From positions 103,548 to 167,547 of the forward strand of contig NZ_AWZV01000013.1 in assembly GCF_000472545.1 (NCBI RefSeq): a stretch of 64,000 nucleotides of DNA, written 5' to 3'. Under the pieces are notes generated by a model, which saw nothing but the letters and a program-made list of their open reading frames with translations, ran no database searches and was not told the origin of the DNA. Below, piece by piece: positions 16,604-25,565 of the stretch. A program made the translations under genes and the position numbers. Each line of letters begins with the position of its first letter. Position 1 is the first letter of the stretch. The stretch comes from Burkholderia sp. WSM2232. Its GTDB lineage: Bacteria; Pseudomonadota; Gammaproteobacteria; Burkholderiales; Burkholderiaceae.

Positions 16604-17497
16604 TTAGCTGGCTTTGCGGTTGGCGAGCGTCGCGCTGTAGCGTGCGATGCTCTGATCGATCTTGTCGATGGCGAAGCTGGCGGACTCCGCTTCGATTGCA
16701 CCGGCTGCCGCTGCCACCGCCGCGGCTGCGCCCATCAACAGGTCGGTCGCCAATGCGCCGAGCGCGTCTTCCGCGGCGGCGGCGAGCTTCTGCTCGGCGA
16801 GGTTCTCGGTCATCTTCTTGAGCAGCACCGCCTGGCTCGCGAGCGCGAGCTTGCTGACGCCGTCGAAATAGCTCGCTGCCGATTGCGCGACGAGACCCGA
16901 TGCCTGGCTGATCATCATGTCCGGAGGCGTTGCCACTTGCGACGCCGCATAGCTCGCGGTCTCGGCGTTCGTGAGTTGCACTGCCTGCACGATCTGACTG
17001 TTGAGCGCGCTCGTGGGCGGACTGCTGTTGGCCGCCTGTTGCGATGTCGCGCGTTCGCGCATCTTCGACAAAGGCGTGGGCCCTGGCATGGTCGCGGTCG
17101 TAGTGCGGGCAGGGGCGGATTCTTCCGGCACGTTCTGCCTGGCGGCTACAGGTGGCGGCATGCCGGCAGGGGCCGCCGCTTCGCTTTCAGCGGGTGTGCG
17201 TCCGGTTGCTTGCATCGTTGCTCCTGTTTCGTCGGTCGCGTGCGCCGGCGGCGTGGTCATCGGCCTGGTTGCGGCTGGAGTCGCATCTGCGGTCGCGTTT
17301 CGAGCCGCGTCCGGAGTCGTGGCCAGAGCCGCGTCTGAAGTCGTGGCCGGAGCCGCGTCTCGAGTTGTGCCTATAGCCGCGTCGGGGGCCCCGCCTCGAC
17401 CCGTGTCTGTAGCAGCGTCAGGGGCCGCGTCAGGGCCCGATCGGGCGGCCGTCGACGCGGGCCGCCCGCGTTTGGTGAATAAGTCCCACAGAGCCAT
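16604..17497 (-). CDS. RebB-like domain fused to low-complexity N-terminus
   Basis: It is 297 aa, starting MALWDLFTKRGRP behind AAGGAGAAGG. Residues 20-140 are disordered Ala/Thr/Pro with DAA-type repeats. A RebB-like core follows at about 163-228 (ALNSQIVQAVQLTNAETAS..., SQASGLVAQSAASYFDGVSKLALASQAVLLKKM), then an Ala-rich hydrophobic stretch (240-268). The RebB signature is looser than in the short copies. I infer a specialised R-body component, perhaps a ribbon end or an anchor. Confidence 0.7.
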   Translation of the reverse strand: MALWDLFTKRGRPASTAARSGPDAAPDAATDTGRGGAPDAAIGTTRDAAPATTSDAALATTPDAARNATADATPAATRPMTTPPAHATDETGATMQATGRTPAESEAAAPAGMPPPVAARQNVPEESAPARTTTATMPGPTPLSKMRERATSQQAANSSPPTSALNSQIVQAVQLTNAETASYAASQVATPPDMMISQASGLVAQSAASYFDGVSKLALASQAVLLKKMTENLAEQKLAAAAEDALGALATDLLMGAAAAVAAAAGAIEAESASFAIDKIDQSIARYSATLANRKAS

Positions 17498-17539
17498 GAA
17501 TGCCTTCTCCTTGCGTATGCGTGGTGGTCATGGCGCGGA

Positions 17540-17779
17540 TCAGGTGCTCTTCTCGCCAATGGCCATGATCAGCGCAACGGCTTTCGACACCACCGCCGTC
17601 GAGATCTGGTTCAAAGACTGTTGGCCATGCACCGCGTTTTGCAGCGACAAACCCGCGGAATGACTCGCGACCTGATACAGCGCTGCGATGGCCTGGGCAG
17701 GCGCCTCGGCAACGACTTTGACGTTGGTCTGCGTAACCGCATCGGTTATCTGTGCGTTGACTGCAGTTGAATCCGCCAT
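17540..17779 (-). CDS. RebB family protein, short (79 aa)
   Basis: VNAQITDAVTQTNVKVVAEAPAQAIAALYQVASHSAGLSLQNAV is a clear RebB signature, but the protein stops about 30 residues earlier than the other copies and lacks the TDTTAAAGATEKVAQTG segment. The start at 17779 follows AAGGAG. It lies between the sigma-factor gene and the fusion gene. It is either a distinct small subunit or a truncated duplicate; the intact signature and ribosome site favour function. Confidence 0.8.
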   Translation of the reverse strand: MADSTAVNAQITDAVTQTNVKVVAEAPAQAIAALYQVASHSAGLSLQNAVHGQQSLNQISTAVVSKAVALIMAIGEKST

Positions 17780-17834
17780 GAACGGCTCCTTCAAGGGTGG
17801 GTTGAGTTCGACGAGCGACGCAGCCATGAACGAG

Positions 17835-18458
17835 TCAGACGCGTTGTCGTGAAGCGTTTTTTTCCGCAGGGCGCGCCGTGCGCAGCGTCGCGCGCAGTCT
17901 TTTACGCAGGAGTTCGATCCGCTTGCGCGCCAGCGCCTCGCTGATCTTCAACTCGCTCGCAATGGCCGCGTACGTCATCTCATGCTCGAATCGCATGGAG
18001 AAGAGAAGCTGCTGGGCCGGCGGCAGATTTGCGACCGCGTCGGCGATCTGCGCGAGACCTTCGTCGAGTTCGAACACATGCGTCGGCGACGTCGCCGCGA
18101 CGGCTGTGGCGCTCAGGTAGTCCATGTCGTCGGCGGAGCAGAAGTGCAGCACGCGTGCCTCGCGGCTCGCATGTCGCGCGCTGTCGAGAAACACGTGATT
18201 GAGAACGGCGAACATGAAGCCTTCCGGGTTGAGAACCCGATGCGGCATGCGGCGCATATACAGCAGTGCCTTCAGCGCGGTATTGGCAAGCAGTTCGTCA
18301 GCCGCCACGAGGTCGCCTCTGGCGAGCTTTCTCGCGCGTCGTTCGAGAAACGGACGCACGTTCTTCCATGCGCTTTCGAAGCTCGCATTGCCAGGCGCAT
18401 TGAACTCGCATGGTTCATGCGCGAGGGCTGCACAATCGCTGGTGGTCTCGGTTGTCAT
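17835..18458 (-). CDS. Sigma-70-family RNA polymerase sigma factor (R-body locus)
   Basis: The 207-aa ECF-sized protein has a region 2-like part (about 50-105; ADELLANTALKALLYMRRMP, PEGFMFAVLNHVFLDSARH) and region 4 (about 145-195; LPPAQQLLFSMRFEHEMTYAAIASELKISEALARKRIELLRKRLR) with a helix-turn-helix. It is the first minus-strand gene of the reb series, 55 bp before the short RebB, so it probably directs its own operon. No anti-sigma gene is adjacent. The start at 18458 is chosen because upstream translation is Arg/Ser shadow-like. Confidence 0.82.
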   Translation of the reverse strand: MTTETTSDCAALAHEPCEFNAPGNASFESAWKNVRPFLERRARKLARGDLVAADELLANTALKALLYMRRMPHRVLNPEGFMFAVLNHVFLDSARHASREARVLHFCSADDMDYLSATAVAATSPTHVFELDEGLAQIADAVANLPPAQQLLFSMRFEHEMTYAAIASELKISEALARKRIELLRKRLRATLRTARPAEKNASRQRV

Positions 18459-18782
18459 TGCGCTCTCACTTGGGATGGTGCGCGCAAGCTTGGAGGCCCT
18501 GAAATAGCGGCGGCTGTTACCTAGGTGACAAGCCCGCAACGATGGGTGTATCGGCATGCCGCGTGCATTGGAGATGCGCAAGCGCGCTATGCGCATGCGA
18601 TGCGTCGCCAGTCGGCGCGGCTCGGGCATCCCGGCAGAGCAGGTCAACGGGTGCGCCTCGCCTGGATGCGCCCTGATTCGCTTTTGTTATCGACCTTTCG
18701 AATTCTCGGATTGTTGCGGCATCGGCGGACCCGTATATTGGCGTGAAACGCGGATACGACAACACGAACGCTGGAGACACAA
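18459..18782. other. Divergent intergenic region (sigma factor / rhamnose operon)
   Basis: This 324-bp region carries the rhamnose-operon promoter at 18711-18739. Nothing that I can read as the sigma-factor promoter is clear. No open frame here has support. Confidence 0.5.
18711..18739 (+). promoter_or_regulatory. Sigma-70-type promoter of the rhamnose operon
   Basis: TTGTTG (18711-18716), a 17-bp spacer and TATATT (18734-18739) place the transcription start near 18746, 37 bp before the first gene at 18783. Confidence 0.5.
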
Positions 18783-19535
18783 ATGAACCGGATCGACCTT
18801 GAAGGACGCGTGGTGGCCATTACCGGCGGCGCGCGCGGCATCGGCTATGCAGTTGCGCAACGGGCGCTGGACTCGGGCGCCTCGGTCGCGCTCTGGGACA
18901 TCGACGCCGAGCGCCTTGCGCGCAGCCAGCGCGAGTTGAGCGAACGCGGCAAGGTGACGGCGGTCACCGTCGAGCTCACGCAGGAAGCGGCGGTTGCGCA
19001 GGCCGTCGCGCAGACCGTCCTCGAGCACGGCGCGATCGACGTGCTCATCAACTGCGCTGGCATTACCGGCGGCAACGGCACGACCTGGGAACTCGAGCCC
19101 GAGGTGTGGCGCCGCGTGATCGACGTGAATCTGATCGGCCCGTATCTCACGTGCCGCGCAGTCGTGCCGCAAATGCTGAAGCAGGGCTATGGGCGGATCG
19201 TCAATATCGCATCCGTTGCTGGCAAGGAGGGTAACCCGAACGCCTCGCACTACAGCGCGTCGAAGGCGGGGCTCATCGGCCTGACCAAATCGCTCGGCAA
19301 GGAACTCGCGACGAAGAACATCCTTGTCAACGCGGTCACGCCCGCCGCCGCAAAGACAGAGATCTTCGACTCGATGTCGCAACAGCACATCGACTACATG
19401 CTCTCGAAGATTCCAATGAACCGCTTCCTGCTGCCGGAAGAAGCGGCGTCGCTGATTCTCTGGCTCGCCTCGGAGGACTGCGCATTCAGTACCGGTTCGG
19501 TGTTCGACCTGTCGGGCGGACGCGCGACCTACTGA
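18783..19535 (+). CDS. SDR oxidoreductase, probable 2-keto-3-deoxy-L-rhamnonate 4-dehydrogenase
   Basis: It is a 250-aa classical short-chain dehydrogenase: TGGARGIG (14-21), NCAG (90-93), Ser144, Tyr157-x3-Lys161. It heads the L-rhamnose cluster. In the non-phosphorylative diketo pathway (LRA1-3, 5, 6 of Sphingomonas) an SDR oxidises the product of rhamnonate dehydratase, and this gene fits that role by context, since the other SDR (22273-23055) fits the first step. The assignment of the two SDRs could be reversed. TGGAGA ribosome site. Confidence 0.75.
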   Translation: MNRIDLEGRVVAITGGARGIGYAVAQRALDSGASVALWDIDAERLARSQRELSERGKVTAVTVELTQEAAVAQAVAQTVLEHGAIDVLINCAGITGGNGTTWELEPEVWRRVIDVNLIGPYLTCRAVVPQMLKQGYGRIVNIASVAGKEGNPNASHYSASKAGLIGLTKSLGKELATKNILVNAVTPAAAKTEIFDSMSQQHIDYMLSKIPMNRFLLPEEAASLILWLASEDCAFSTGSVFDLSGGRATY

Positions 19536-19666
19536 GCATGCTGCGCGCGGCGGCGCGCCGACCGAAGACGCTCCGCGTCAGTTCATGCCAACCCGCGCCG
19601 CCGAAGCTGCAAGCCGTATCAAACCAAAAGCGCAGCTGCACAGGCGAGCTGCGCGAAGGAGACGAC

Positions 19667-20995
19667 ATGGACCCCCATGCGAGCGCTTCTCTGGAAGCAA
19701 TCAACAGCAAGGTAATGCGCCGGCTGTTGCCGTTCCTGTTGTTGATGTACGTGCTGGCGTTTCTGGACCGGGCGAACATCGGCTTCGCGCAGAAAGCGCT
19801 GCAGCACGATACTGGTCTGTCGAACGCCGCGTTCGCGTTCGGCGCGGGCGTGTTCTTCGTCGGCTATGCATTGTTCGAAGTGCCAAGCAACCTGCTGCTG
19901 CATCGTGTCGGCGCGCGAGCATGGATGTGCCGCATCATGGTGACGTGGGGACTCGTGTCGGCGGCAATGAGTCTTGCGCATACCGCTACCGCGTTCTACA
20001 GCCTGCGGTTTTTGCTGGGCGTCGCCGAGGCCGGATTTTTTCCCGGCGTCATTTATTACCTCACACACTGGTTTCCGCAACGTGCGCGTGCGCGCGCAGT
20101 CGGCGTGTTCTATTTCGGCGCGCCGCTGGCCTTCATTTTCGGCAGTCCGTTGTCGGGCTCGCTGCTCGAACTGCATGGCGCACTCGGCCTTGCGGGCTGG
20201 CAGTGGCTGTTTCTCGTCGAAGGCATCCTGGCCTCGCTCGTGGGCGTGTGGGCATTCTGGTATCTCGACAATCGTCCGGAAGACGCTCGCTGGCTCGACG
20301 CACAAGAGCGCACGAGCTTGCGCGTGGCTCTCGACGAAGATGCACGCGCTGCCTCCGTCCACGGACCGCATCGCATTCTTGCCGCGCTGGTGGACCCTCG
20401 TGTGCTGCTGCTCTCGCTCATCTATCTGCTGATCCAGATGAGCGTGTACGGCGTGATTTTCTATCTGCCGCAACAGGTCGCCGCGTTGCTCGGCACGACG
20501 GTCGGCTTTCACGTGGGCCTGGTCGCTGCATTGCCGTGGCTGTGCGCGCTGGCCGTAACCTGGTACGTGCCTCGCCGCGCGGATCGCACGGGCGGGCACC
20601 GCCGCTGGGCGTCCGCATTGCTCGTGGTGGCCGGTCTTGGCATTGGCGTGTCGGGGCTCGCCCATAACCCGGCCATCGGTCTCGTCGCGTTGTGTTGCGC
20701 GGCAAGCGGTTTCATTGCCGCACAACCGCTTTTCTGGACCTTCCCGACGCGCTTGCTCACTGGCGCGGCGGCCGCGGGCGGCATCGCGCTGATCAACTCG
20801 CTCGGCAGCCTTGGCGGCTTTATCGCGCCGAGCTTGCGGACTGCGGCGGAGCGCGCGTTCGCTTCCACATCGGCGGGACTGGTGGTGCTCGGCTTCTGCA
20901 GTCTGCTTGCTGCGTTGCTGATCGGCACGCTGTTGCGGCGCGACGGCGCACAGGCACCCGGTGCATTTCACGACTTGCTGCATCGCGCCCGCTAG
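19667..20995 (+). CDS. MFS transporter, anion:cation symporter family, RhmT-like
   Basis: The 442-aa, 12-TM protein has the ACS-family signatures LDRANIGFAQKALQHDTGLS (TM1-loop, about 31-50), FFVGYALFEVPSNLLLHRVGAR (TM2) and FLLGVAEAGFFPGVIYYLTHWFP (TM4). Its neighbour rhamnonate dehydratase pairs with rhamnonate carrier RhmT in enteric bacteria, so L-rhamnonate or a related sugar acid is the likely substrate. The ATG at 19667 follows AAGGAG; the upstream extension is rejected. Confidence 0.82.
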   Translation: MDPHASASLEAINSKVMRRLLPFLLLMYVLAFLDRANIGFAQKALQHDTGLSNAAFAFGAGVFFVGYALFEVPSNLLLHRVGARAWMCRIMVTWGLVSAAMSLAHTATAFYSLRFLLGVAEAGFFPGVIYYLTHWFPQRARARAVGVFYFGAPLAFIFGSPLSGSLLELHGALGLAGWQWLFLVEGILASLVGVWAFWYLDNRPEDARWLDAQERTSLRVALDEDARAASVHGPHRILAALVDPRVLLLSLIYLLIQMSVYGVIFYLPQQVAALLGTTVGFHVGLVAALPWLCALAVTWYVPRRADRTGGHRRWASALLVVAGLGIGVSGLAHNPAIGLVALCCAASGFIAAQPLFWTFPTRLLTGAAAAGGIALINSLGSLGGFIAPSLRTAAERAFASTSAGLVVLGFCSLLAALLIGTLLRRDGAQAPGAFHDLLHRAR

Positions 20996-21043
20996 GCGCG
21001 TGTCAGGCGACACGTTCGACGTCAATCACGGAGCCTCTCTCTC

Positions 21044-22222
21044 ATGGCCATGCCCACTATCCGGCACGTGCGTGCCTTCATCGTTCGCGGCGGCGGAGCG
21101 GACTATCACGATCAGCCCGACGGACACTGGATCGACGATCATATTTCCACGCCGATGGCGCGTTATCCCGAGTATCGCCAGAGCCGCCAGTCCTTCGGCA
21201 TCAATGTGCTGGGCACGCTGGTCGTCGAAATAGAAGCGAGCGACGGCACGGTTGGCTTCGCGGTGACGACGGGCGGCGAGATTGGCGCGTTCATCGTCGA
21301 GAAACACCTTGCGCGGTTTCTGGAGGGCCAACTGGTCACTGACATCGAGAAGATGTGGGATCAGATGTACTACTCCACGCTTTACTACGGGCGCAAAGGA
21401 GTGGTGCTCAATACGATTTCCGGCGTGGATCTCGCGTTGTGGGATCTGCTCGCAAAAGTGCGCAAGGAGCCGGTGTATCAACTGCTGGGTGGCCCGGTGC
21501 GCGACGAGCTGGTGTTCTACGCGACGGGCGCGCGTCCCGATCTCGCGAAGCAGATGGGCTTTATCGGCGGAAAACTGCCGTTGCAGCACGGCCCGGCCGA
21601 AGGCGAGGCGGGGCTCAAGCTCAATCTCGAGAAACTCGCGGACATGCGCAGCCGTGTCGGCGACGACTTCTGGCTGATGTACGACTGCTGGATGAGTCTG
21701 GACGTGCCGTACGCGAAGCGCCTTGCACAAGCCGCTCACGAGTATGGGCTCAAATGGATAGAAGAGTGCCTGCCGCCTGACGACTACTGGGGTTACGCCG
21801 AACTGCGCCGCAACGTGCCGCGCGGCATGATGGTGTCCACGGGCGAACATGAAGCCACGCGCTGGGGCTTTCGCATGCTGCTCGAGATGCAGTGCTGCGA
21901 TCTGATCCAGCCGGACGTGGGCTGGTGCGGCGGCATCACGGAACTCATCAAGATTTCGGCGCTGGCCGACGCGCATAACGTAATGGTCGTGCCGCATGGC
22001 TCGTCCGTGTATAGCTACCATTTCGTGCTCACGCGTCACAACTCGCCGTTCTCCGAGTTTCTGATGATGGCGCCCAAGGCCGACGAGGTCGTGCCTATGT
22101 TCACGCCGCTGCTGCTCGACGAACCGGTGCCGGTCAACGGTCGCATGAAAGTGCCGGACACGCCGGGCTTCGGCGTGCGGCTCAACCCGGAATGTGCATT
22201 GGTGCGGCCTTATCCGCGTTGA
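21044..22222 (+). CDS. rhmD: L-rhamnonate dehydratase
   Basis: It converts L-rhamnonate to 2-keto-3-deoxy-L-rhamnonate plus water and belongs to the enolase superfamily. The 392-aa protein follows E. coli RhmD nearly throughout: GGGADYHD...[11 protein letters not shown] (about 16-38), [31 protein letters not shown]. Expected Mg ligands are Asp214 (LMYDCWMS), Glu240 (WIEECLPP) and Glu268 (STGEHEAT); Asp291 (QPDVGWCGG) and His318 (VPHGSSVYS) are the acid-base pair. All are present. Confidence 0.95.
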   Translation: MAMPTIRHVRAFIVRGGGADYHDQPDGHWIDDHISTPMARYPEYRQSRQSFGINVLGTLVVEIEASDGTVGFAVTTGGEIGAFIVEKHLARFLEGQLVTDIEKMWDQMYYSTLYYGRKGVVLNTISGVDLALWDLLAKVRKEPVYQLLGGPVRDELVFYATGARPDLAKQMGFIGGKLPLQHGPAEGEAGLKLNLEKLADMRSRVGDDFWLMYDCWMSLDVPYAKRLAQAAHEYGLKWIEECLPPDDYWGYAELRRNVPRGMMVSTGEHEATRWGFRMLLEMQCCDLIQPDVGWCGGITELIKISALADAHNVMVVPHGSSVYSYHFVLTRHNSPFSEFLMMAPKADEVVPMFTPLLLDEPVPVNGRMKVPDTPGFGVRLNPECALVRPYPR

Positions 22223-22272
22223 TCGGGCCTCGTGCATCCGTTCGTACTCGCATCTACTGAGAGGGGAATCAC

Positions 22273-23055
22273 GTGCTGCTCAAGGACAAGGTTGTGATCG
22301 TCACCGGCGGCTCGCGCGGCATTGGGCGCGCGATAGCGGTCGCGTGCGCAACCGAAGGCGCGGACGTCGCGATCAACTACTGGGGCGATAACGACGCGTC
22401 GTATGGACGCCGCTCGGCCGTCGCGGAAGTGGTCGGGCAAATCGAGGCGCTCGGGCGGCGCGTGATCGCAATCGAAGGCAATGTTGCCGCGCGTGAAACG
22501 GGCCAGCAACTGGTACGCGAGACGGTCGCGGCATTCGGCAAGGTGGATGTGCTCGCAAGCAATGCGGGCATTTGTCCGTTCCATGCGTTTCTGGACATGC
22601 CCGCGGACATATTGGAGTCCACCGTCGCGGTGAATCTGAACGGCGCGTTCTATGTCACGCAAGCCGCCGCGCAGCAGATGAAAGCGCAAGGCACCGGCGG
22701 CGCGATCGTTGCGACGAGTTCTATCAGCGCGTTGGTGGGCGGCGGCATGCAAACGCATTACACGCCGACCAAGGCAGGCGTTCATTCGCTGATGCAGTCG
22801 TGCGCGGTCGCATTGGGACCGTACGGCATCCGCTGCAATTCGGTCATGCCGGGCACGATCGCCACGGACCTGAATGCCGAAGATCTCGCGGACGAAGCCA
22901 AGAAGGCCTACTTCGAAAAGCGCATTCCTCTCGGACGCCTTGGCCGTCCGGAGGATGTCGCCGAGTGCGTGGTGTTTCTCGCATCGGACCGCGCGCGCTA
23001 TGTAACGGGCGCGGCGTTGCTTGTCGACGGCGGCCTGTTCGTCAATCTGCAATGA
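22273..23055 (+). CDS. SDR oxidoreductase, probable L-rhamnose 1-dehydrogenase
   Basis: The 260-aa classical SDR has TGGSRGIG (11-18), SNAG (96-99), Ser149/150, Tyr163 and Lys167. The segment INYWGDNDASYGRRSA after the second strand resembles NAD(P)-dependent L-rhamnose 1-dehydrogenases, which make L-rhamnono-lactone. The start is the GTG at 22273 behind GAGGGG. It is the last plus-strand gene before the LysR gene, which converges on it with a 15-bp gap. Confidence 0.82.
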   Translation: MLLKDKVVIVTGGSRGIGRAIAVACATEGADVAINYWGDNDASYGRRSAVAEVVGQIEALGRRVIAIEGNVAARETGQQLVRETVAAFGKVDVLASNAGICPFHAFLDMPADILESTVAVNLNGAFYVTQAAAQQMKAQGTGGAIVATSSISALVGGGMQTHYTPTKAGVHSLMQSCAVALGPYGIRCNSVMPGTIATDLNAEDLADEAKKAYFEKRIPLGRLGRPEDVAECVVFLASDRARYVTGAALLVDGGLFVNLQ

Positions 23056-23070
23056 CGTGCGATGCCGCCT

Positions 23071-24066
23071 TCAACTGACCGGCGCCGAAGCATTCGCGGC
23101 TTGCGTGGAAGCAGCCGCGCCGTCGCGCGCAAGTCGCCGGGAAAACCCGCGCAGCAGTTCGATGAAGCGCAGCGCCGGCTCGGCGAGCGGTTCTTCCTTG
23201 CGCGTGAGAATGCCGAAGCCCGCGAGGCTCTTGCCGATTTCGAGCGGCAGCGCGACCAGCAGCTTGCCGCGCACGTGGTCGCGCACCACGGACTCAGGCA
23301 GCATGGCCACCGCGTCGTAGTTCTCGAGCAATTGCAGCGTCGCGAAAATCGACGCGCATTCAGTGAGGTTGACCGGCGTGGCCAGCCCGGCACGCGCCAG
23401 CTCTTCTTCGAACAGCACGCGCGCCGGACTCGTCACCGGCTGGGCGACCCAAGGCCAGTCGATCAGTTCGCGCAACGTGATGTGCGTGCGGCTTGCCAGT
23501 GGATGCACCGAGCGCACCACCAGCAGCAGGGTCTCGCGCGCGAGCGGCTCGAAACCGAAATCGTTGTGTTGCAAGGGACTTGTCAGGCGGCCAAGCGCAA
23601 GGTCCACTTCGCGGCGATGCAGCAACTGCACGACCTGGTCGCTGGTTTCGCCGAGTATGCGCACGTTCAGCAGCGGGCTTTCGGTCTTCAGCGCGGCAAC
23701 GGCCATGGCCATCAGATCGGGCGCGGCGCCCATGATCGCGCCCACCGTCAACTGACCGTGGCCGCCGCGGCGCTTGACTTCGAGGTCTTCGGCAAAGCGC
23801 GTCAGTTCGGCAAGCGCCCGCCGTGCGTAGGCCAGCGTGACGACACCAAGCGGCGTGGGCGTCATGCCGCGCGCGTTGCGCTCGAACAGCAGAAAGCCGA
23901 AGGCTTCCTCGATGTCGCCAAGCATGCGGCTTGCGCTCGGCTGCGCGACGTTGATGGCCTCAGCGGCCTGATGGAGATTGCGCGCGTCGTCGAGCGCGAC
24001 CAGCAGCGCTAGGTGTTTGAACTTGAGCCGATTAACGAGTGAGACGGTTGCTGAGAGTTGGCTCAT
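23071..24066 (-). CDS. LysR-family transcriptional regulator of the rhamnose locus
   Basis: The 331-aa protein has an N-terminal winged HTH (about 16-75; LHQAAEAINVAQPSASRMLGDIEEAFGFLLFERNARGMTPT) and a C-terminal effector-binding domain (about 105-305). The sequence resembles GbpR-type sugar regulators. It is divergent from rhaM with 126 bp between them and convergent with the rhamnose dehydrogenase. It very likely controls both arms with rhamnose or a pathway intermediate as inducer. A start 11 codons upstream (24099) is possible. Confidence 0.85.
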   Translation of the reverse strand: MSQLSATVSLVNRLKFKHLALLVALDDARNLHQAAEAINVAQPSASRMLGDIEEAFGFLLFERNARGMTPTPLGVVTLAYARRALAELTRFAEDLEVKRRGGHGQLTVGAIMGAAPDLMAMAVAALKTESPLLNVRILGETSDQVVQLLHRREVDLALGRLTSPLQHNDFGFEPLARETLLLVVRSVHPLASRTHITLRELIDWPWVAQPVTSPARVLFEEELARAGLATPVNLTECASIFATLQLLENYDAVAMLPESVVRDHVRGKLLVALPLEIGKSLAGFGILTRKEEPLAEPALRFIELLRGFSRRLARDGAAASTQAANASAPVS

Positions 24067-24112
24067 GGTCCGGTGCGATTCGGTTTGTGGATCGCCCAAT
24101 CAGAACAACGGA

Positions 24113-24142
24113 TTGAGATGCTATCGACGCACGAATTATAGT
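24113..24142 (+). promoter_or_regulatory. Promoter of the rhaM-lactonase-ABC operon
   Basis: TTGAGA (24113-24118), an 18-bp spacer and TATAGT (24137-24142) lie in the LysR/rhaM divergent region, placing the transcription start about 45 bp before rhaM. Confidence 0.45.
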
Positions 24143-24192
24143 CTTTGCAGGCGCTGCGCCTCGAAAGCGCCAATAACGAAGAGACAGCCGCA

Positions 24193-24516
24193 ATGGAGAC
24201 AATCGCTTTCCGGATGGTGCTCAACCCCGGCATGCGCGAGGAATACGAGCGCCGTCACGCGCAGATCTGGCCGGAACTGGTTGACGCGTTGCACAACGCC
24301 GGCGTGCGCGACTACCGCATTTTCTTCGATCCCGGCACCGACCACCTTTTCGCCGTGCTCACGCGCACCTCGCAGCACACGATGGACGCGCTCCCGCAAC
24401 TCGAGGTCATGCGCAAATGGTGGGATTACATGGCGGACATCATGCATACCGCCGCCGACCATACGCCGCTGCAGCAACCGTTGGAACAGGTGTTCCGCCT
24501 GGGTCCGCTCAACTGA
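24193..24516 (+). CDS. rhaM: L-rhamnose mutarotase
   Basis: It interconverts alpha and beta L-rhamnose. The 107 aa are close to the 104 of E. coli RhaM. Visible family motifs are [24 protein letters not shown] (His22 region), [17 protein letters not shown] and WWDYMADIM near the C-terminus. The ATG at 24193 gives the correct N-terminus METIAFRM; the frame continues 16 codons upstream without family similarity. First gene of the second plus-strand rhamnose unit. Confidence 0.93.
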   Translation: METIAFRMVLNPGMREEYERRHAQIWPELVDALHNAGVRDYRIFFDPGTDHLFAVLTRTSQHTMDALPQLEVMRKWWDYMADIMHTAADHTPLQQPLEQVFRLGPLN

Positions 24517-24555
24517 TCTTCACGCTGTCCACGCTTGAATTGCCGGAGGCACCGC

Positions 24556-25449
24556 ATGCAGGTTGTCGATTCGCATATCCACTTGTGGGACCTGAAAACG
24601 CATCGTTATCCGTGGCTGGAAAATCCGGGGGTGTCGTTCGTCGGCGACGCTCGCGACCTCAAGCACGACTATCTGCTCGACGACCTGCTCGCCGAAGCAG
24701 GCGACATCGAAGTGAAAAAACTCGTGCACGTGGAGGCGAATCACGATCCTGCCGATCCGGTGGAGGAAACGCGCTGGCTGCAGTCCATTGCAGATAAAGC
24801 GCAATCGCGCGGCATGCCCAATGCGATAGTCGCCGCAGTGGACCTTGCCGCGCCGAACGCGCCGGCCTGGCTCGAAGCGCATGCGTCGTTTGCGAATACG
24901 CGCGGCATCCGCCAAATTCTGAATGTGCACGAGAACAGGCTCTTCGATTATGTGGGCCGTCACTATATGCGCGAACCGCAGTGGCGCGAAAACTTCGCGC
25001 TGCTGCGCCGACATGACCTTTCTTTCGACCTGCAACTCTACCCGTCGCAAATGGAAGAGGCTGCGGCGCTCGCGCGCACACATGCCGACACGCTCTTCGC
25101 CGTCAATCATGCGGGCATGTTCGTGGACCGCAACAGCGTCGCCGGTTATCGCGCGTGGCGCGACGGCATGCGCATGCTCGCCGGTTGCCGGAACGTGTGG
25201 GTGAAAATCAGCGGACTCGCGATGTTCGATCATCAATGGACGGTGGAAAGCCTGCGGCCCTATGTGCTCGAAACGATAGACACGTTCGGTGTCGAGCGCG
25301 CGATGTTTGCGTCGAACTTTCCCGTCGACCGTTTGTTCGGCTCTTATGCGGACTTGTGGCATGCGTATGCGGCGATCGTGGAAGGAGCGAGCGTAGCGGA
25401 GAAAGACGCGCTCTTTTGCGGTAATGCGGAGCGCTTCTATCGCATCTGA
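24556..25449 (+). CDS. Amidohydrolase, probable L-rhamnono-1,4-lactonase
   Basis: The 297-aa protein is of the COG3618 type: it opens with [10 protein letters not shown] (metal-binding HxH, about residues 8-10), and has [23 protein letters not shown] and the late [14 protein letters not shown]. The family includes L-fuconolactonase and L-rhamnonolactonase; rhamnonate dehydratase and rhaM on either side make rhamnono-lactone the likely substrate. GGAGG lies six bases before the ATG at 24556. Confidence 0.87.
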   Translation: MQVVDSHIHLWDLKTHRYPWLENPGVSFVGDARDLKHDYLLDDLLAEAGDIEVKKLVHVEANHDPADPVEETRWLQSIADKAQSRGMPNAIVAAVDLAAPNAPAWLEAHASFANTRGIRQILNVHENRLFDYVGRHYMREPQWRENFALLRRHDLSFDLQLYPSQMEEAAALARTHADTLFAVNHAGMFVDRNSVAGYRAWRDGMRMLAGCRNVWVKISGLAMFDHQWTVESLRPYVLETIDTFGVERAMFASNFPVDRLFGSYADLWHAYAAIVEGASVAEKDALFCGNAERFYRI

Positions 25450-25565
25450 TGCAGCTACCGCTGCATCCGGCAAACCGCCGCAACGCTGAAGCAAATCCGA
25501 AGCAAATCCGAACTGACGCGGCAGCACGGCATACGCGCCTATCACGCAACAGAAGGAGACACGCA

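Noticed and set aside
19619..22237. Two long minus-strand frames (468 and 403 codons)
   Set aside because: They lie opposite the MFS carrier and rhamnonate dehydratase, both with unmistakable family sequence.
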